Below, piece by piece: positions 53,602 to 62,613 of a DNA stretch of 64,000 bases (position 1 is the stretch's first letter; the number at the start of each line of letters is the position of its first letter). Under the pieces are notes generated by a model, which searched no databases, was not told the DNA's origin, and saw only the letters and a list, made by a program, of their open reading frames with translations. The position numbers and the translations under genes were made by a program. This stretch comes from Geopsychrobacter electrodiphilus DSM 16401 (lineage in GTDB: Bacteria; Desulfobacterota; Desulfuromonadia; Desulfuromonadales; Geopsychrobacteraceae), in NCBI RefSeq assembly GCF_000384395.1, contig NZ_ARWE01000001.1:1762894-1826893 (forward strand). The letters are read 5' to 3'.

Positions 53602-54312
53602 ATGATGGATAAAATCCAACAGAGCCTTGCGGCTGCTGTGACAGATATTTTTGACGGAGCATCGGTGATGATCGGTGGCTTCGGTGAAGCGGGCAGCCCG
53701 ATCGAACTTATTCATGCCCTGATTGACCAGGGGGCTCGAGATTTAACCGTTATCAGTAATAACGCAGGTAATGGCCATGTCGGCCTTGCGGCGTTGATTC
53801 AGGCAGGGCGAGTGAAAAAAATGATTTGTTCATATCCCCGTTCGTCAAACTCAACAGTTTTTGCCGATCTGTATAAAGCCGGGAAGATAGAGCTTGAGCT
53901 CGTGCCGCAAGGCACCCTGGCGGCACGCATGCAACTGGGAGGTTCTGGCATCCCGGCGTTTTACACCCCTACGGGTGTTGGTACACCTCTGGCCGAAGGA
54001 CGGGAGACCCGTATCTTTAATGGTAAAGAATATCTTCTGGAAGAGGGGATGTTAGCCGATTTTGCGCTGGTACGTTGTCATTGTGCTGATGCTATGGGAA
54101 ACCTGACCTACCATATGGCGGCCCGTAATTTCGGGCCGGTGATGTGTATGGCGGCTGAGACAACCATAGTTCAAGCCCTGTCAGTTGTTCCTGTGGGCGC
54201 CTTAGACCCAGAGAAGGTCGTCACTCCAGGCATTTTCGTTGATCGAGTCATCGAAGTCAGTAATGCAGCCCATGAAAGTGAACTTGTTTCTAACGGAGTG
54301 ACCTACCCATGA
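53602..54312 (+). CDS. 3-oxoacid CoA-transferase subunit A
   Basis: A 236-residue alpha subunit: GASVMIGGFGEAGSPIELIHALIDQGARDLTVISNN (GxGG region), LVPQGTLAARMQLGGSGIPAFYTPTGVGT, and KEYLLEEGMLADFALVRCHCADAMGNL. ATG 53602 follows GAAGGAG. Pairs with subunit B, which begins in an ATGA overlap. Confidence 0.93.
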   Translation: MMDKIQQSLAAAVTDIFDGASVMIGGFGEAGSPIELIHALIDQGARDLTVISNNAGNGHVGLAALIQAGRVKKMICSYPRSSNSTVFADLYKAGKIELELVPQGTLAARMQLGGSGIPAFYTPTGVGTPLAEGRETRIFNGKEYLLEEGMLADFALVRCHCADAMGNLTYHMAARNFGPVMCMAAETTIVQALSVVPVGALDPEKVVTPGIFVDRVIEVSNAAHESELVSNGVTYP

Positions 54313-55004
54313 GCACGAGGACTAAAGCAGTTATCGGTTTATCACGGAAACAAATGGCCTGGCGCGCCGCACAGGATGTCATCGATTGTTCCTATGTAAA
54401 TCTGGGGATTGGAATTCCTGAACAGATTGCCAATTACGTTCCAGAGGGGCGAACAGTCATTTACCATACCGAAAACGGGATTCTTGGATTCGGACCTTCG
54501 CCTGAGAAAGGGCAGGAAGATCCTGAATTGATTAATGCCGGGAAAAAGCCCGTAACTTTGCTTCCTGGTGCCAGTTTTTTCCATCAGGCCGATAGCTTTG
54601 CCATGATGCGTGGCGGCCACATCGATATGTGTTTCCTCGGGGCTTTACAGGTCTCTTATCAGGGAGACCTGGCCAACTGGTCGACGGGCGAACCTGGGGC
54701 GATTCCAGCAGTCGGTGGTGCCATGGACTTGGTAGCGGGGGTAAAACGGGTGTTGGTCTTAACCGATCATATGACCCGTGACGGCAGACCTAAGCTGGTG
54801 AGCACCTGTACTTACCCATTAACGTGCAAGCAGCTTGTAGAGCGAGTCTACACCAACTATGGCGTTTTCGACATCGCACCCGAAGGCTTTATCGTCCGTG
54901 AAATCGCGCCAGGGGTTACGACCGGACTGCTTGAAAAGTGCACTGCTGCTCCGCTCTTGTTTCCTGATGATTTAATACTCATGGAACCTCCTGAGCAGAT
55001 GTAA
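54309..55004 (+). CDS. 3-oxoacid CoA-transferase subunit B
   Basis: A 231-residue beta subunit with the catalytic Glu in YHTENGILGFGP, plus NLGIGIPEQIANYVPEG and GGAMDLVAGVKRVLVLTDH. The pair is of the PcaIJ/AtoDA type that moves CoA from succinyl- or acetyl-CoA to a 3-oxoacid or 3-oxoadipate. Lies directly upstream of a thiolase of the matching branch. Confidence 0.93.
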   Translation: MSTRTKAVIGLSRKQMAWRAAQDVIDCSYVNLGIGIPEQIANYVPEGRTVIYHTENGILGFGPSPEKGQEDPELINAGKKPVTLLPGASFFHQADSFAMMRGGHIDMCFLGALQVSYQGDLANWSTGEPGAIPAVGGAMDLVAGVKRVLVLTDHMTRDGRPKLVSTCTYPLTCKQLVERVYTNYGVFDIAPEGFIVREIAPGVTTGLLEKCTAAPLLFPDDLILMEPPEQM

Positions 55005-55076
55005 CGCTTATTCAGTTTAATCCCGCAAGGGTGATCCCGTAGATCGCTGACCTTTTTTTCCCTCAGGATTGGAGCA

Positions 55077-56279
55077 ATGATGCCAACAAAAGAAGTGTGG
55101 ATAATCGAAGCATTAAGGACGCCGGTCGGCAAGCATGGCGGTGGATTGGCAGGAGTGCGTCCTGACGATCTCGCGGCCGGGGTATTAAAAACCTTGGTCG
55201 AACGCAGCGGTATCCCGGCTAGCGAGATCGAAGATGTTTATCTGGGGTGCGTCAACCAGGCCGGTGAGGATAACCGTAATGTGGCGCGCATGAGTTTGCT
55301 TTTGGCGGGGCTGCCAGAAAACGTAGGTGGCTGCACCCTGAACCGCCTTTGTGGTTCAGGGTTGGAAGCTGTGGCTGCGGCGACGCGCGCTATTCTTGCT
55401 GGCGAAGGCCATGTCTATATTGGCGGTGGAGTCGAATCAATGAGTCGCTCCCCCTGGATCATCGGCAAGTCAGAGAAGGGTTTTCACATCGGCAATCAAA
55501 CCCTCTATGACACGACTCTCGGCTGGCGATTTGTAAACCCGCAACTGGAGGCGCTGGGGCATACCGAAGCGATGGGTATCACCGCAGAAAATCTGGCTGA
55601 GATGTATTCCATCACCAGAGAAAAACAGGACCTGTTTGCGCTCGAGAGTCAGCGCAAGGCCATGCATGCCATGGAACGGGGTGTTTTCAGCGATGAATTG
55701 GTCCCTGTTCAGACCAAAAAAGCGCTTATTGCATGTGATGAAGGCCCTCGGCCCGAGACGACCCTGGAAAAACTCAACTCCCTCAAACCAGCATTCAAAA
55801 AGGGTGGCACTGTAACCGCCGGAAATTCCAGCATGCTTAACGATGGAGCTGCGGCTTTGATGCTGGTTTCCAGTGAATATGGGCGGGCTCACGGCCTCAA
55901 GCCGCTGGCTAAAATAAAAGGAACGGCGATTGCCGGAGTGCCTCCCAGAATTATGGGGATCGGCCCGGTTCCTGCCACTGACAAATTGTTGCGACGGCTT
56001 GGCTTGCAGCTGCCTGATCTTAACCTGATAGAACTCAATGAGGCTTTTGCTGCTCAGTCTCTGGCGGTTCTTAGTGAATGGAACCTGGATTACCAGGATC
56101 CTCGACTTAACCCTAATGGTGGTGCGATTGCCTTAGGGCATCCTTTGGGCTGTTCCGGCGCCAAGCTATTAACTACATTGGTGCATGAAATGAAGAGGAA
56201 CGAGAACGTCAATCTAGGTCTGGTCTCTATGTGTATCGGCGTAGGGCAAGGCATTTCCATGGTCGTTGAGCGGGTCTGA
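55077..56279 (+). CDS. acetyl-CoA acyltransferase (3-oxoadipyl-CoA thiolase-like)
   Basis: A 400-residue thiolase very like the one at 35801-37003. Nucleophile in [40 protein letters not shown] and [39 protein letters not shown] is typical of PcaF/PaaJ. With the CoA-transferase it could finish a 3-oxoadipate-type sequence. ATG 55077 or 55080. Confidence 0.93.
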   Translation: MMPTKEVWIIEALRTPVGKHGGGLAGVRPDDLAAGVLKTLVERSGIPASEIEDVYLGCVNQAGEDNRNVARMSLLLAGLPENVGGCTLNRLCGSGLEAVAAATRAILAGEGHVYIGGGVESMSRSPWIIGKSEKGFHIGNQTLYDTTLGWRFVNPQLEALGHTEAMGITAENLAEMYSITREKQDLFALESQRKAMHAMERGVFSDELVPVQTKKALIACDEGPRPETTLEKLNSLKPAFKKGGTVTAGNSSMLNDGAAALMLVSSEYGRAHGLKPLAKIKGTAIAGVPPRIMGIGPVPATDKLLRRLGLQLPDLNLIELNEAFAAQSLAVLSEWNLDYQDPRLNPNGGAIALGHPLGCSGAKLLTTLVHEMKRNENVNLGLVSMCIGVGQGISMVVERV

Positions 56280-56397
56280 TCTCCGGGGTTGAAAATAACC
56301 TGTTCTGCCCTGAGGGCACCTGAAGCTCGTGCGGATGTTGACTCAGCTCGTACCCGTGCCCGACGCGATGGTGATAGCTACCGGTTAAACAGAAGTA

Positions 56398-57696
56398 TTG
56401 CCTCCTATTGATGCGAAAGAAGCTAGCTTGAAATATAGACGGATCTCGGCGGGATTGCTGCTGTTCTTTTCTGTACTGGCGAGCCTTGTTGGCAATTTTG
56501 CCCCATTTGCCAGTACTCTCGCGGGAAGCCTTCAGCTGGTGGCGGCTGTTTTGTTGTGGCCGGACGTTCCTTTATCATTACGCTGGCAAGGTTTTTGCCT
56601 TGCGTTACTTGGTCTGACAGGTTTGTTTTGGTTCTCGGGGGATATCAGCCTCCTTGCCGCTGCCAGTCGCAATCAGGCGATGATCGCAATGTTGGCGGCC
56701 GTGGGCATTTTACGTCTGGTGGCGCACCCCGCTTCAAACAAGCCCCTGCCGGTTGGGCGTAGAGCCGTGTGGCAAACCCTCTTCGGCATCCATTGGCTGG
56801 GCGCTTTTATCAATATCTCAGCGATGGTTATATTTGGTGACCGACTCGTTTCAGAAAATCGCAGCCTCAGTCCTCTACAGGGACTGGTCCTGACCCGCGG
56901 ATTCGCCTTAGCGGCACTTTGGTCACCTTTTTTTGTAGCGATAGGGGTCGCTCTGGGTAACGCTCCGGGAGCTCATTACATCCCTCTTTTATTGTGGGGG
57001 CTGCCCTTAAGTCAGGGTCTGTTACTGACCTTTGTTGCCTGGCAGGTTCATCACCATCCTGAAGAGTTGGATCGCTTTGTCGGTTATCCCTTTAACCTGC
57101 AAGCTATTCTGAGCCCTCTGGTGTTGACGGCTTTGGTTATTGTCGGACATCTCTTATTGGCGAGCATTTCCATAATCGCCCTGATTACCTTTTTTGCCCC
57201 CATTTACACCCTATTAGTTAATTTCAAAAAAAAACCAGTTGCTATCCTGGCCAGGTATGTCAGTGAGGATCTTCCCCGGATGGGATCTGAAGTCAGTTTA
57301 TTTGTGGCTGCAGGGATTTTGGGCGGCGGGATTGTCTCCTTAGTCGCTCAACAGGAGCTGGTCATTCCCTGGGGAGGGCAGGGCGCTTTGCTTGCGTCTG
57401 GCGGATTAGGCATCATAATCCTGATCTCCAGCATCGGAATTCATCCCGTCGTTGGGATCACCATGGTCGGATCTGTACTCGCTTCGGCAGGTTTAAGCCC
57501 TGACCTGTTGGCCATGAGCTTTGTCATGGGTTGGGGGTTGGGAGTCCTTATCAACCCAATTTCGGGTATTCATCTATTGTTATCCGGACGCTATGGATTC
57601 CCGGTTCGTCAGGTGTGGTATTTGAATGCTGGTTACGTCTTTAGTGCATTTCTTGCCTGTTGTGCCTGGTTATTTCTTTTTCAAGCATTTTCCTGA
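56398..57696 (+). CDS. polytopic membrane protein, unknown carrier
   Basis: A 432-residue protein with about eleven helices. The final third (GILGGGIVSLVAQQELVIPWGG, ISSIGIHPVVGITMVGSVLASAGLSPDLLAMSFVMGWGLGVLINPISGIHLLLSGRYGFP) recalls ion-transporter-superfamily carriers with re-entrant loops, but I cannot name the family. Start is either TTG 56398 or TTG 56428. Placed after the thiolase, it could import or export the pathway acid. Confidence 0.65.
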   Translation: MPPIDAKEASLKYRRISAGLLLFFSVLASLVGNFAPFASTLAGSLQLVAAVLLWPDVPLSLRWQGFCLALLGLTGLFWFSGDISLLAAASRNQAMIAMLAAVGILRLVAHPASNKPLPVGRRAVWQTLFGIHWLGAFINISAMVIFGDRLVSENRSLSPLQGLVLTRGFALAALWSPFFVAIGVALGNAPGAHYIPLLLWGLPLSQGLLLTFVAWQVHHHPEELDRFVGYPFNLQAILSPLVLTALVIVGHLLLASISIIALITFFAPIYTLLVNFKKKPVAILARYVSEDLPRMGSEVSLFVAAGILGGGIVSLVAQQELVIPWGGQGALLASGGLGIIILISSIGIHPVVGITMVGSVLASAGLSPDLLAMSFVMGWGLGVLINPISGIHLLLSGRYGFPVRQVWYLNAGYVFSAFLACCAWLFLFQAFS

Positions 57697-57953
57697 TTTT
57701 AATAGTTACGATGATTATGAAGAAGAACTGTAATGGTTTGAGCCAGCCCCGTTCTATGAAATAAGTTTTCTGAAGATGAATCCGCACCAGACCGGACTCG
57801 CATTCATCTTGTACCATCTGTTCCTTTGAAATAGTTGTGATACCTGGGGGTCTTCTTCTTGACGATAACCCAACCTCGGGGCTATGCAGTCTGAGAGCTT
57901 ACCTTGGTCATCGTAAGCTTCTCCGTCAATGACAATACAGGAAAATTAAGTAT

Positions 57954-59156
57954 ATGAGCCATATCGAGCCCCGGCAGATGATTAGCAGTCCCACCAAATT
58001 GTTGACCTTCGAATTCGTTGGTTTGTGCCTGGTCGTCTGTCTTGCCTTCTGCAATGTTGCCGTTTTTTACAATCTTTTCAATTATTTGCAAACGCTAGGT
58101 ATCCGAGGAGAGCTCTGCGGACTGATCGTTGGTGTTTACTCCCTTACTGCCATGCTTCTTTTTCTGGTGGTGAGCCCATTCCTGAGCGTCGTGAACGCGC
58201 CGCGAACCATGCTTCTCGGGATTATGGTTCTGATACTCTCCGGTTTCAGTTATTTTTTCGTTGATTCGTTCTGGGGACTTCTGAGCCTTAGAATCTTCAA
58301 TGGGTTGGGCCAGTTTCTATTGACCGCCGGAACCATGTCTCTTTTTGTTTCTGTTATTCCTCTGGAGAAGAGCGGACAGGCTTTCAGCTTTTATTCGATA
58401 GCGATTCTATTGCCCTATGGCGTTGTCCCGACATTAATGGACGCACTCGGCGCCTACATCCCGACCCCACCATACGGGTATGCCCTGGCGACGATTTCGT
58501 TTATCCCCGCCGCATGGCTCATTCTGAAAATTCGGAAACGAACACGGTGCGTCAGAGATTTAAAGACTTCCCCCAAACGACCCTCATGGCAAGACATCAG
58601 GACTAACTTGACACAGTTACCCGTGGCACTCTTGCTGATTATGAATCTGAGTTACTTTGTCCTCTGGGGAAGCCTCTTTTTTCTGTTTAAAGGGTTTGCT
58701 GCCCAGCAGGGGTTAGCCAATGTCGGCAGTTTTTTCGCTGTAATGACTGGGTTGATGATCATCATTCGGCTTCTGGCTGGTCGTCTCTTCGATATCCTTG
58801 ACAAGTCACGGTTAATGATAATTTCTTTCGCCCTCATCGGCATGGGGAACTTCGCTCTGGATCATCTCCCCGGAAACTGGGCCATTCCTCTGGTGGCACT
58901 TTTGTTTGGTTTGGGAATGGGGGCTGGTTACCCGGCGGTCAATGGCCTGATGTTCGAAGTCTCCGCACCACGTTTTCGTGCCCTGAATGCCAATCTTATG
59001 CTCTTCACTGTGCATGGAGGTTTTTTCTTCGGGCCAGCAATCGGAGGGGCACTTGTGGCTCGGCAGGGTTACCACGGTTATTTCTTATTCAGTATTGGGC
59101 TGGCTCTCACCACTGCAGTCCTCAGCACCTTGCTGATCCGCTCCCGAAGGCTCTAA
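57954..59156 (+). CDS. MFS transporter
   Basis: A 400-residue major-facilitator protein with about twelve helices, N-terminal half GELCGLIVGVYSLTAMLLFLVVSPF and central loop IRKRTRCVRDLKTSPKRPS, then RLLAGRLFDILDKSRLMIISF (a GRxxD-like loop 8 motif). Last gene before the right attachment repeat. AGGAAAA precedes ATG 57954. Substrate unknown. Confidence 0.88.
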   Translation: MSHIEPRQMISSPTKLLTFEFVGLCLVVCLAFCNVAVFYNLFNYLQTLGIRGELCGLIVGVYSLTAMLLFLVVSPFLSVVNAPRTMLLGIMVLILSGFSYFFVDSFWGLLSLRIFNGLGQFLLTAGTMSLFVSVIPLEKSGQAFSFYSIAILLPYGVVPTLMDALGAYIPTPPYGYALATISFIPAAWLILKIRKRTRCVRDLKTSPKRPSWQDIRTNLTQLPVALLLIMNLSYFVLWGSLFFLFKGFAAQQGLANVGSFFAVMTGLMIIIRLLAGRLFDILDKSRLMIISFALIGMGNFALDHLPGNWAIPLVALLFGLGMGAGYPAVNGLMFEVSAPRFRALNANLMLFTVHGGFFFGPAIGGALVARQGYHGYFLFSIGLALTTAVLSTLLIRSRRL

Positions 59157-59181
59157 AATTTAGAGCTTTGTGACCGGAAAG

Positions 59182-59199
59182 CCCGTCACCTCCACCATT
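59182..59199. repeat. right attachment-site repeat (copy of ssrA 3' end)
   Basis: CCCGTCACCTCCACCATT, 17 of 18 identical to the tmRNA 3' end at 27626-27643. Upstream bases (GAGCTTTGTGACCGGAAAG) are only loosely like the tmRNA T-arm, so this is a fragment and not a second gene. Confidence 0.7.
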
Positions 59200-59201
59200 T
59201 T

Positions 59202-59234
59202 AAAAGGGTCGCCTAAATAAACGGCCCTTTTAAT
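59202..59234 (+). terminator. intrinsic terminator at the island's right edge
   Basis: AAAAGGG-TC (59202-59210) pairs with GG-CCCTTTT (59223-59231) with one wobble, followed by AATTTT. It starts 3 bases after the repeat. If the island was inserted as proposed, this may be the original ssrA terminator. Confidence 0.7.
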
Positions 59235-59377
59235 TTTCAGCTTTCCAACCAATAGACTAAATCTTTACACAATCATTATCCGCTCATTACCCCGCCATTA
59301 TGAATGTCAGGTATGATACAGCCAGATGCACGCACCGATCCGCCATCCAAATGGCCGGATCTGCTAGAATGGAGGAT

Positions 59378-59980
59378 ATGATGAAAACTCTGATAATCAC
59401 TCTGCTCAGTCTACCCCTGGTTCTGATCGGCTTTCACCTGGCGCAGGGGCAGGGGATGGGGCAGAAGACAGATGACATGACAATGTCACAGCCAATGACG
59501 TCGGACACTATGACGAAGGATAAAACCATGAGCCCGAAACACCAGTATATGGTTCCAACCGATGCTGAACTCCGCAGCCGGCTGACCCCGCTGCAGTATA
59601 AGGTGACCCGGGAAAACGGGACCGAGAAACCGTTCTCCAATACCTACTGGAACAATCACGAGGCCGGCATTTACGTCGATGTGATCTCGGGCGCGCCGCT
59701 GTTCAGTTCGACCGACAAGTATGAATCGGGCACCGGCTGGCCGAGCTTCACCAAGCCGCTCGATCCCGCACAGGTCGTCGAAAAGACAGATAAGAGCTTC
59801 TTCTCGGTGCGTACCGAGCTGCGCAGCAAGCTGGCCGATGCGCACCTGGGGCATGTCTTCGATGACGGCCCCGCACCCGGCGGCTTGCGTTACTGCATGA
59901 ACTCGGCAGCCCTGCGTTTCATCCCGGTCGCCGATCTCGAAAAAGAGGGCTACGGCGAATACCTGAAGTTGTTCAAGTAA
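59378..59980 (+). CDS. msrB: secreted methionine-R-sulfoxide reductase MsrB
   Basis: A 200-residue protein. Signal peptide ([24 protein letters not shown]), a Met-rich linker ([25 protein letters not shown]), then the MsrB domain: [44 protein letters not shown] with catalytic Cys in RYCMNS. The zinc-binding CxxC pairs of classical MsrB are absent. Export means it repairs envelope proteins. GGAGG precedes ATG 59378. Confidence 0.93.
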   Translation: MMKTLIITLLSLPLVLIGFHLAQGQGMGQKTDDMTMSQPMTSDTMTKDKTMSPKHQYMVPTDAELRSRLTPLQYKVTRENGTEKPFSNTYWNNHEAGIYVDVISGAPLFSSTDKYESGTGWPSFTKPLDPAQVVEKTDKSFFSVRTELRSKLADAHLGHVFDDGPAPGGLRYCMNSAALRFIPVADLEKEGYGEYLKLFK

Positions 59981-60030
59981 TTGCTGCCGCTCCTGATGGA
60001 TGTCGTTAGCAGCATATGGGTGGAGGTCTT

Positions 60031-60621
60031 ATGAACTACAAGCTGATTCTTGTGCTGGGGGCGATCCTGATCTCCAGTGCCGCAAGCGCTTCGGCCGCTA
60101 AAACCGTACTGGCGGGGGGCTGCTTCTGGTGCATGGAGGCAGATTTTGAAAAGCTGCCCGGAGTCACCGATGTGGTCTCCGGCTTTACCGGCGGAACCTT
60201 GAAAGATCCGACCTATAACGGCGATCATGAGGGTCACTATGAGTCGGTAGAAATCACCTATGATCCAAGCAAGCTGAGCTATCAGCAGTTACTCGATTAT
60301 TACTGGCTGCAAATTGACCCCTTTGATGATGGCGGCCAGTTTTGTGACCGGGGGCACACATATTTAAGCGCTATCTTTGTCGCCAATGAAGAGGAACAGA
60401 AAATCGCGGTGGCCTCCAAGGCGCGGATTGCCGCAGAGTTTCCGGGAAAAGAAGTCGTGACGCCCATCCTGAAGGCCTCAACCTTTTATCCCATCAAGGG
60501 GGATGAAAGTTACCATCAGGATTATTATAAAAAGAACCCTATCCGCTACAACATCTATCGCTGGAATTGCGGACGCGATCAACGCCTGAAGGCAATCTGG
60601 GGTGACAAGGCCAGTCATTAG
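60031..60621 (+). CDS. msrA: secreted methionine-S-sulfoxide reductase MsrA
   Basis: A 196-residue protein with signal peptide (LILVLGAILISSAASASA) and MsrA core: VLAGGCFWCMEADFEKLPGVTDVVSGFTGG with catalytic Cys in GCFWC, YNGDHEGHYESVEITYDP and SYHQDYYKKNP. Second of an exported MsrB-MsrA pair, 50 bases apart. The strong terminator at 60689-60727 ends the unit. Start ATG 60031 has TGGAGG upstream. Confidence 0.94.
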   Translation: MNYKLILVLGAILISSAASASAAKTVLAGGCFWCMEADFEKLPGVTDVVSGFTGGTLKDPTYNGDHEGHYESVEITYDPSKLSYQQLLDYYWLQIDPFDDGGQFCDRGHTYLSAIFVANEEEQKIAVASKARIAAEFPGKEVVTPILKASTFYPIKGDESYHQDYYKKNPIRYNIYRWNCGRDQRLKAIWGDKASH

Positions 60622-60688
60622 CCTGGACAGCCCCTCATCGACTGGCGGCCTCAAGTTCGATGGCTTTGGGGGCGGTGTGGCACAAAAT

Positions 60689-60727
60689 AACAACGCGCCC
60701 TGAGGCATGGTCTCAGGGCGCGTTGTT
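60689..60727. terminator. bidirectional terminator between msrA and the Cache gene
   Basis: A perfect 16-bp stem (AACAACGCGCCCTGAG, 60689-60704, with its complement at 60712-60727) around a 7-base loop, T-rich on one side and A-rich on the other. It separates convergent transcripts. Confidence 0.9.
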
Positions 60728-60800
60728 TTAGAATCAGGTGAAGTCTGTGCTGTCTTTGTCCCGCGACTCACAGGGGAGGGCGGTCAAAGCTGGCGAGGAC

Positions 60801-61283
60801 TCAATATAGCATCCCGCCGACATAGACGCCGGCTCCGACGAAAAGATCCGTGCCCGGCACCCGATAAATATAAGACAATTTCTTGGACGGGGTCGTTTTC
60901 CCCGGCTTGGGCCACATATATTCGACCCAGCCATGGCCGACGTTGCGCGCCAGGTTGACAAACTGCACGAACATCGCCTTGTCGGTCGGATCAGTCAGCA
61001 ACAGCACATGCTTCATCTTGGTCAGCTCCGGCTCAAACGGGTGAGCCAGCATTTTTCCATCCAGGTTCATCAGAAAGACATAAGAGTCTTTCCAGACAAA
61101 AGGTCCCTTGGGATTTCCAATCGCCTTGATGGCGGCATCTACTCCCTGGGTCGTGATCATGGCCGCAGCCTCCCGGCACTTGATCACACACTCTTCCTTG
61201 GTCGCTGCTTCATCTGCAGCCCACAGGGTGGCAGCAGACAGAATCATCATCAGACCGAACGCAATAATAACTAACTTCTTCAT
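60801..61283 (-). CDS. secreted single-Cache-domain protein
   Basis: A 160-residue protein with signal peptide (LVIIAFGLMMILSAATLWAA) and one Cache/sCache-type domain (GPFVWKDSYVFLMNLDGKMLAHPFEPELTKMKHVLLLTDPTDKAMFVQFVNLARNVGHGWVEYMWPKPGK). Such domains normally form the sensing part of chemoreceptors; here it is free in the periplasm, with no transmitter. It stands next to the acetate carrier, so small organic-acid binding is a reasonable guess. Confidence 0.85.
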   Translation of the reverse strand: MKKLVIIAFGLMMILSAATLWAADEAATKEECVIKCREAAAMITTQGVDAAIKAIGNPKGPFVWKDSYVFLMNLDGKMLAHPFEPELTKMKHVLLLTDPTDKAMFVQFVNLARNVGHGWVEYMWPKPGKTTPSKKLSYIYRVPGTDLFVGAGVYVGGMLY

Positions 61284-61332
61284 ATCGTCCTCCGCTTAAA
61301 TTTGGATTTATTCCGCAAAAATCAAAACTCGA

Positions 61333-61902
61333 TTAAAACTTGATCCAGGGTTTCCCGACGGGCAAAACATTCCTTTGAAAGACCTGGGCGTAAATGGTGT
61401 GCGCCATCATGTAGAGCGCCGAGACCCCGCAGAGCATCAGTTCATAGCCAGCGACCTTGATCATTTCAGGATAACCGAAATGCCCCAGATCCAGCAGGAT
61501 AAACCCGATCAACAGCAGGGTAAAGGTGATCGCCATGGCACCATGAATGCGCATCGCCGGAATCCACATGATCGCGGTATAGATGGTCCAGCCGACCAGA
61601 AACCAGCCGAGATCCCTGGTGCTGGAATGATAGATGTTGAAGTTGTTGAGCATGAAAATAACCCCCAACGAAATCCAGAATGCGCCGTAAGAGACAAAGG
61701 CACTGTAGCCGAAGTTGTTCCCGCACTTGAATTCCTGATAGCCGGCGATCATCTGCGCCAGGCCACCATAGATAAAAGCCAGAGCAACAATCGGACCGGC
61801 ATCGCACCAGCCGACATTATGGAACTGCAGCAGCAGAGTTGTGATCCCAAAACCTGCCAGGCCGACAACTCCGGGGTTGCCCATGGGTGTTTCATTTGCC
61901 AT
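61333..61902 (-). CDS. GPR1/FUN34/YaaH (SatP)-type acetate carrier
   Basis: A 189-residue inner-membrane protein with six helices. NPGVVGLAGFGITTLLLQFHNVG corresponds to the NPAPLGL family motif, here altered to NPGVVGL, and GGLAQMIAGYQEFKCGNNFGYSAFVSYGAFWISLG is diagnostic. It takes up acetate or succinate by proton symport. Its start region lies before the 700-base gap to the DUF2726 gene. Confidence 0.93.
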   Translation of the reverse strand: MANETPMGNPGVVGLAGFGITTLLLQFHNVGWCDAGPIVALAFIYGGLAQMIAGYQEFKCGNNFGYSAFVSYGAFWISLGVIFMLNNFNIYHSSTRDLGWFLVGWTIYTAIMWIPAMRIHGAMAITFTLLLIGFILLDLGHFGYPEMIKVAGYELMLCGVSALYMMAHTIYAQVFQRNVLPVGKPWIKF

Positions 61903-62613
61903 TGTTTAATTTCCTTCCTGTTGTTTATTTAATGGAAACGCGTAATTTTCCTCACCAAGAGCCTGATTTAAAAACTCAAAGCTGAGAAAACGAAAAAACC
62001 GACATATGTCCACCTCAGGGGAGAACCTGTCCCCGAGCAGGGCCATGTGCGGTCAGCAAACTAGGGTTATAAATTTTATAAAGGAACCACTGTTATATGG
62101 GGTTGGTGAAGGGTTCACCTTCGGTTTCAACCAGTGAACTATGGTTCTAAACCATCGTTACCGGTTTTGAAAATCTACACTTTAATCCCATATATGTCAA
62201 AAATTATTTTATAGCCCAATCGGCACAAACAGATTTTTGTCCGGGAACCTGTTTAATTCTTGGGTTTGAAGTAAAAACTCGGCTGTCTTGTTCAGGATTT
62301 GGCGCGTTTGCAGGTTCATAACCATGGCGAGAGGGAGAGGATTTGCTGCAAACTTGGGTAAGCAGTGAAATTTGCCATCAGCTCATGGAGAGTTTGCCAG
62401 TTTTTGAGGGTAGCCCGAATGGGGAGGGTACAGTGTTTAAACGGCAGGAACTCGGTGTGTACATCGGCGATTAAATATCCTATATTGCGAGAATTGTTTA
62501 ATATTTGGGGAGGACGGTATGGTTTGCAGAAGAGGGGATAGCGTTAAAAATTGATGGCCGTCTGTGTCGGTGTGTGCCGAGCTGACGGTTTTTTTATTTT
62601 GAGGAGGATTGTT
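61903..62613. promoter_or_regulatory. 711-base intergenic region with short palindromes
   Basis: Contains GGTGAA-GGG-TTCACC (62105-62119) and ATGGTT-CTA-AACCAT (62141-62155), both 6+6 dyads with 3-base spacers, and a GC-rich hairpin (CTCAGGGGA...TCCCCGAG) near 62018. These may control the acetate carrier or the Cache protein. No gene was found; frames here are short and lack ribosome sites. Confidence 0.45.

Larger units (their letters stand above)
27642..59199. mobile_element. 31.6-kb catabolic island inserted at ssrA
   Basis: Everything between the intact tmRNA 3' end and its second copy concerns organic-acid import and CoA-linked breakdown, with one IclR regulator, while core genes lie on both sides. 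Intergenic parts are longer and more AT-rich than outside. No integrase, transposase or other mobility gene was found inside, so the element is either decayed, moved by enzymes supplied elsewhere, or has lost its integrase. The boundaries are inferred from the direct repeat. Confidence 0.6.

Noticed and set aside
59161-59199. A second tRNA or tmRNA gene ending in CCTCCACCA
   Set aside because: No pairing acceptor 5' strand, T-arm or anticodon arm upstream; only the last 18 bases match, so it is an attachment-site fragment.
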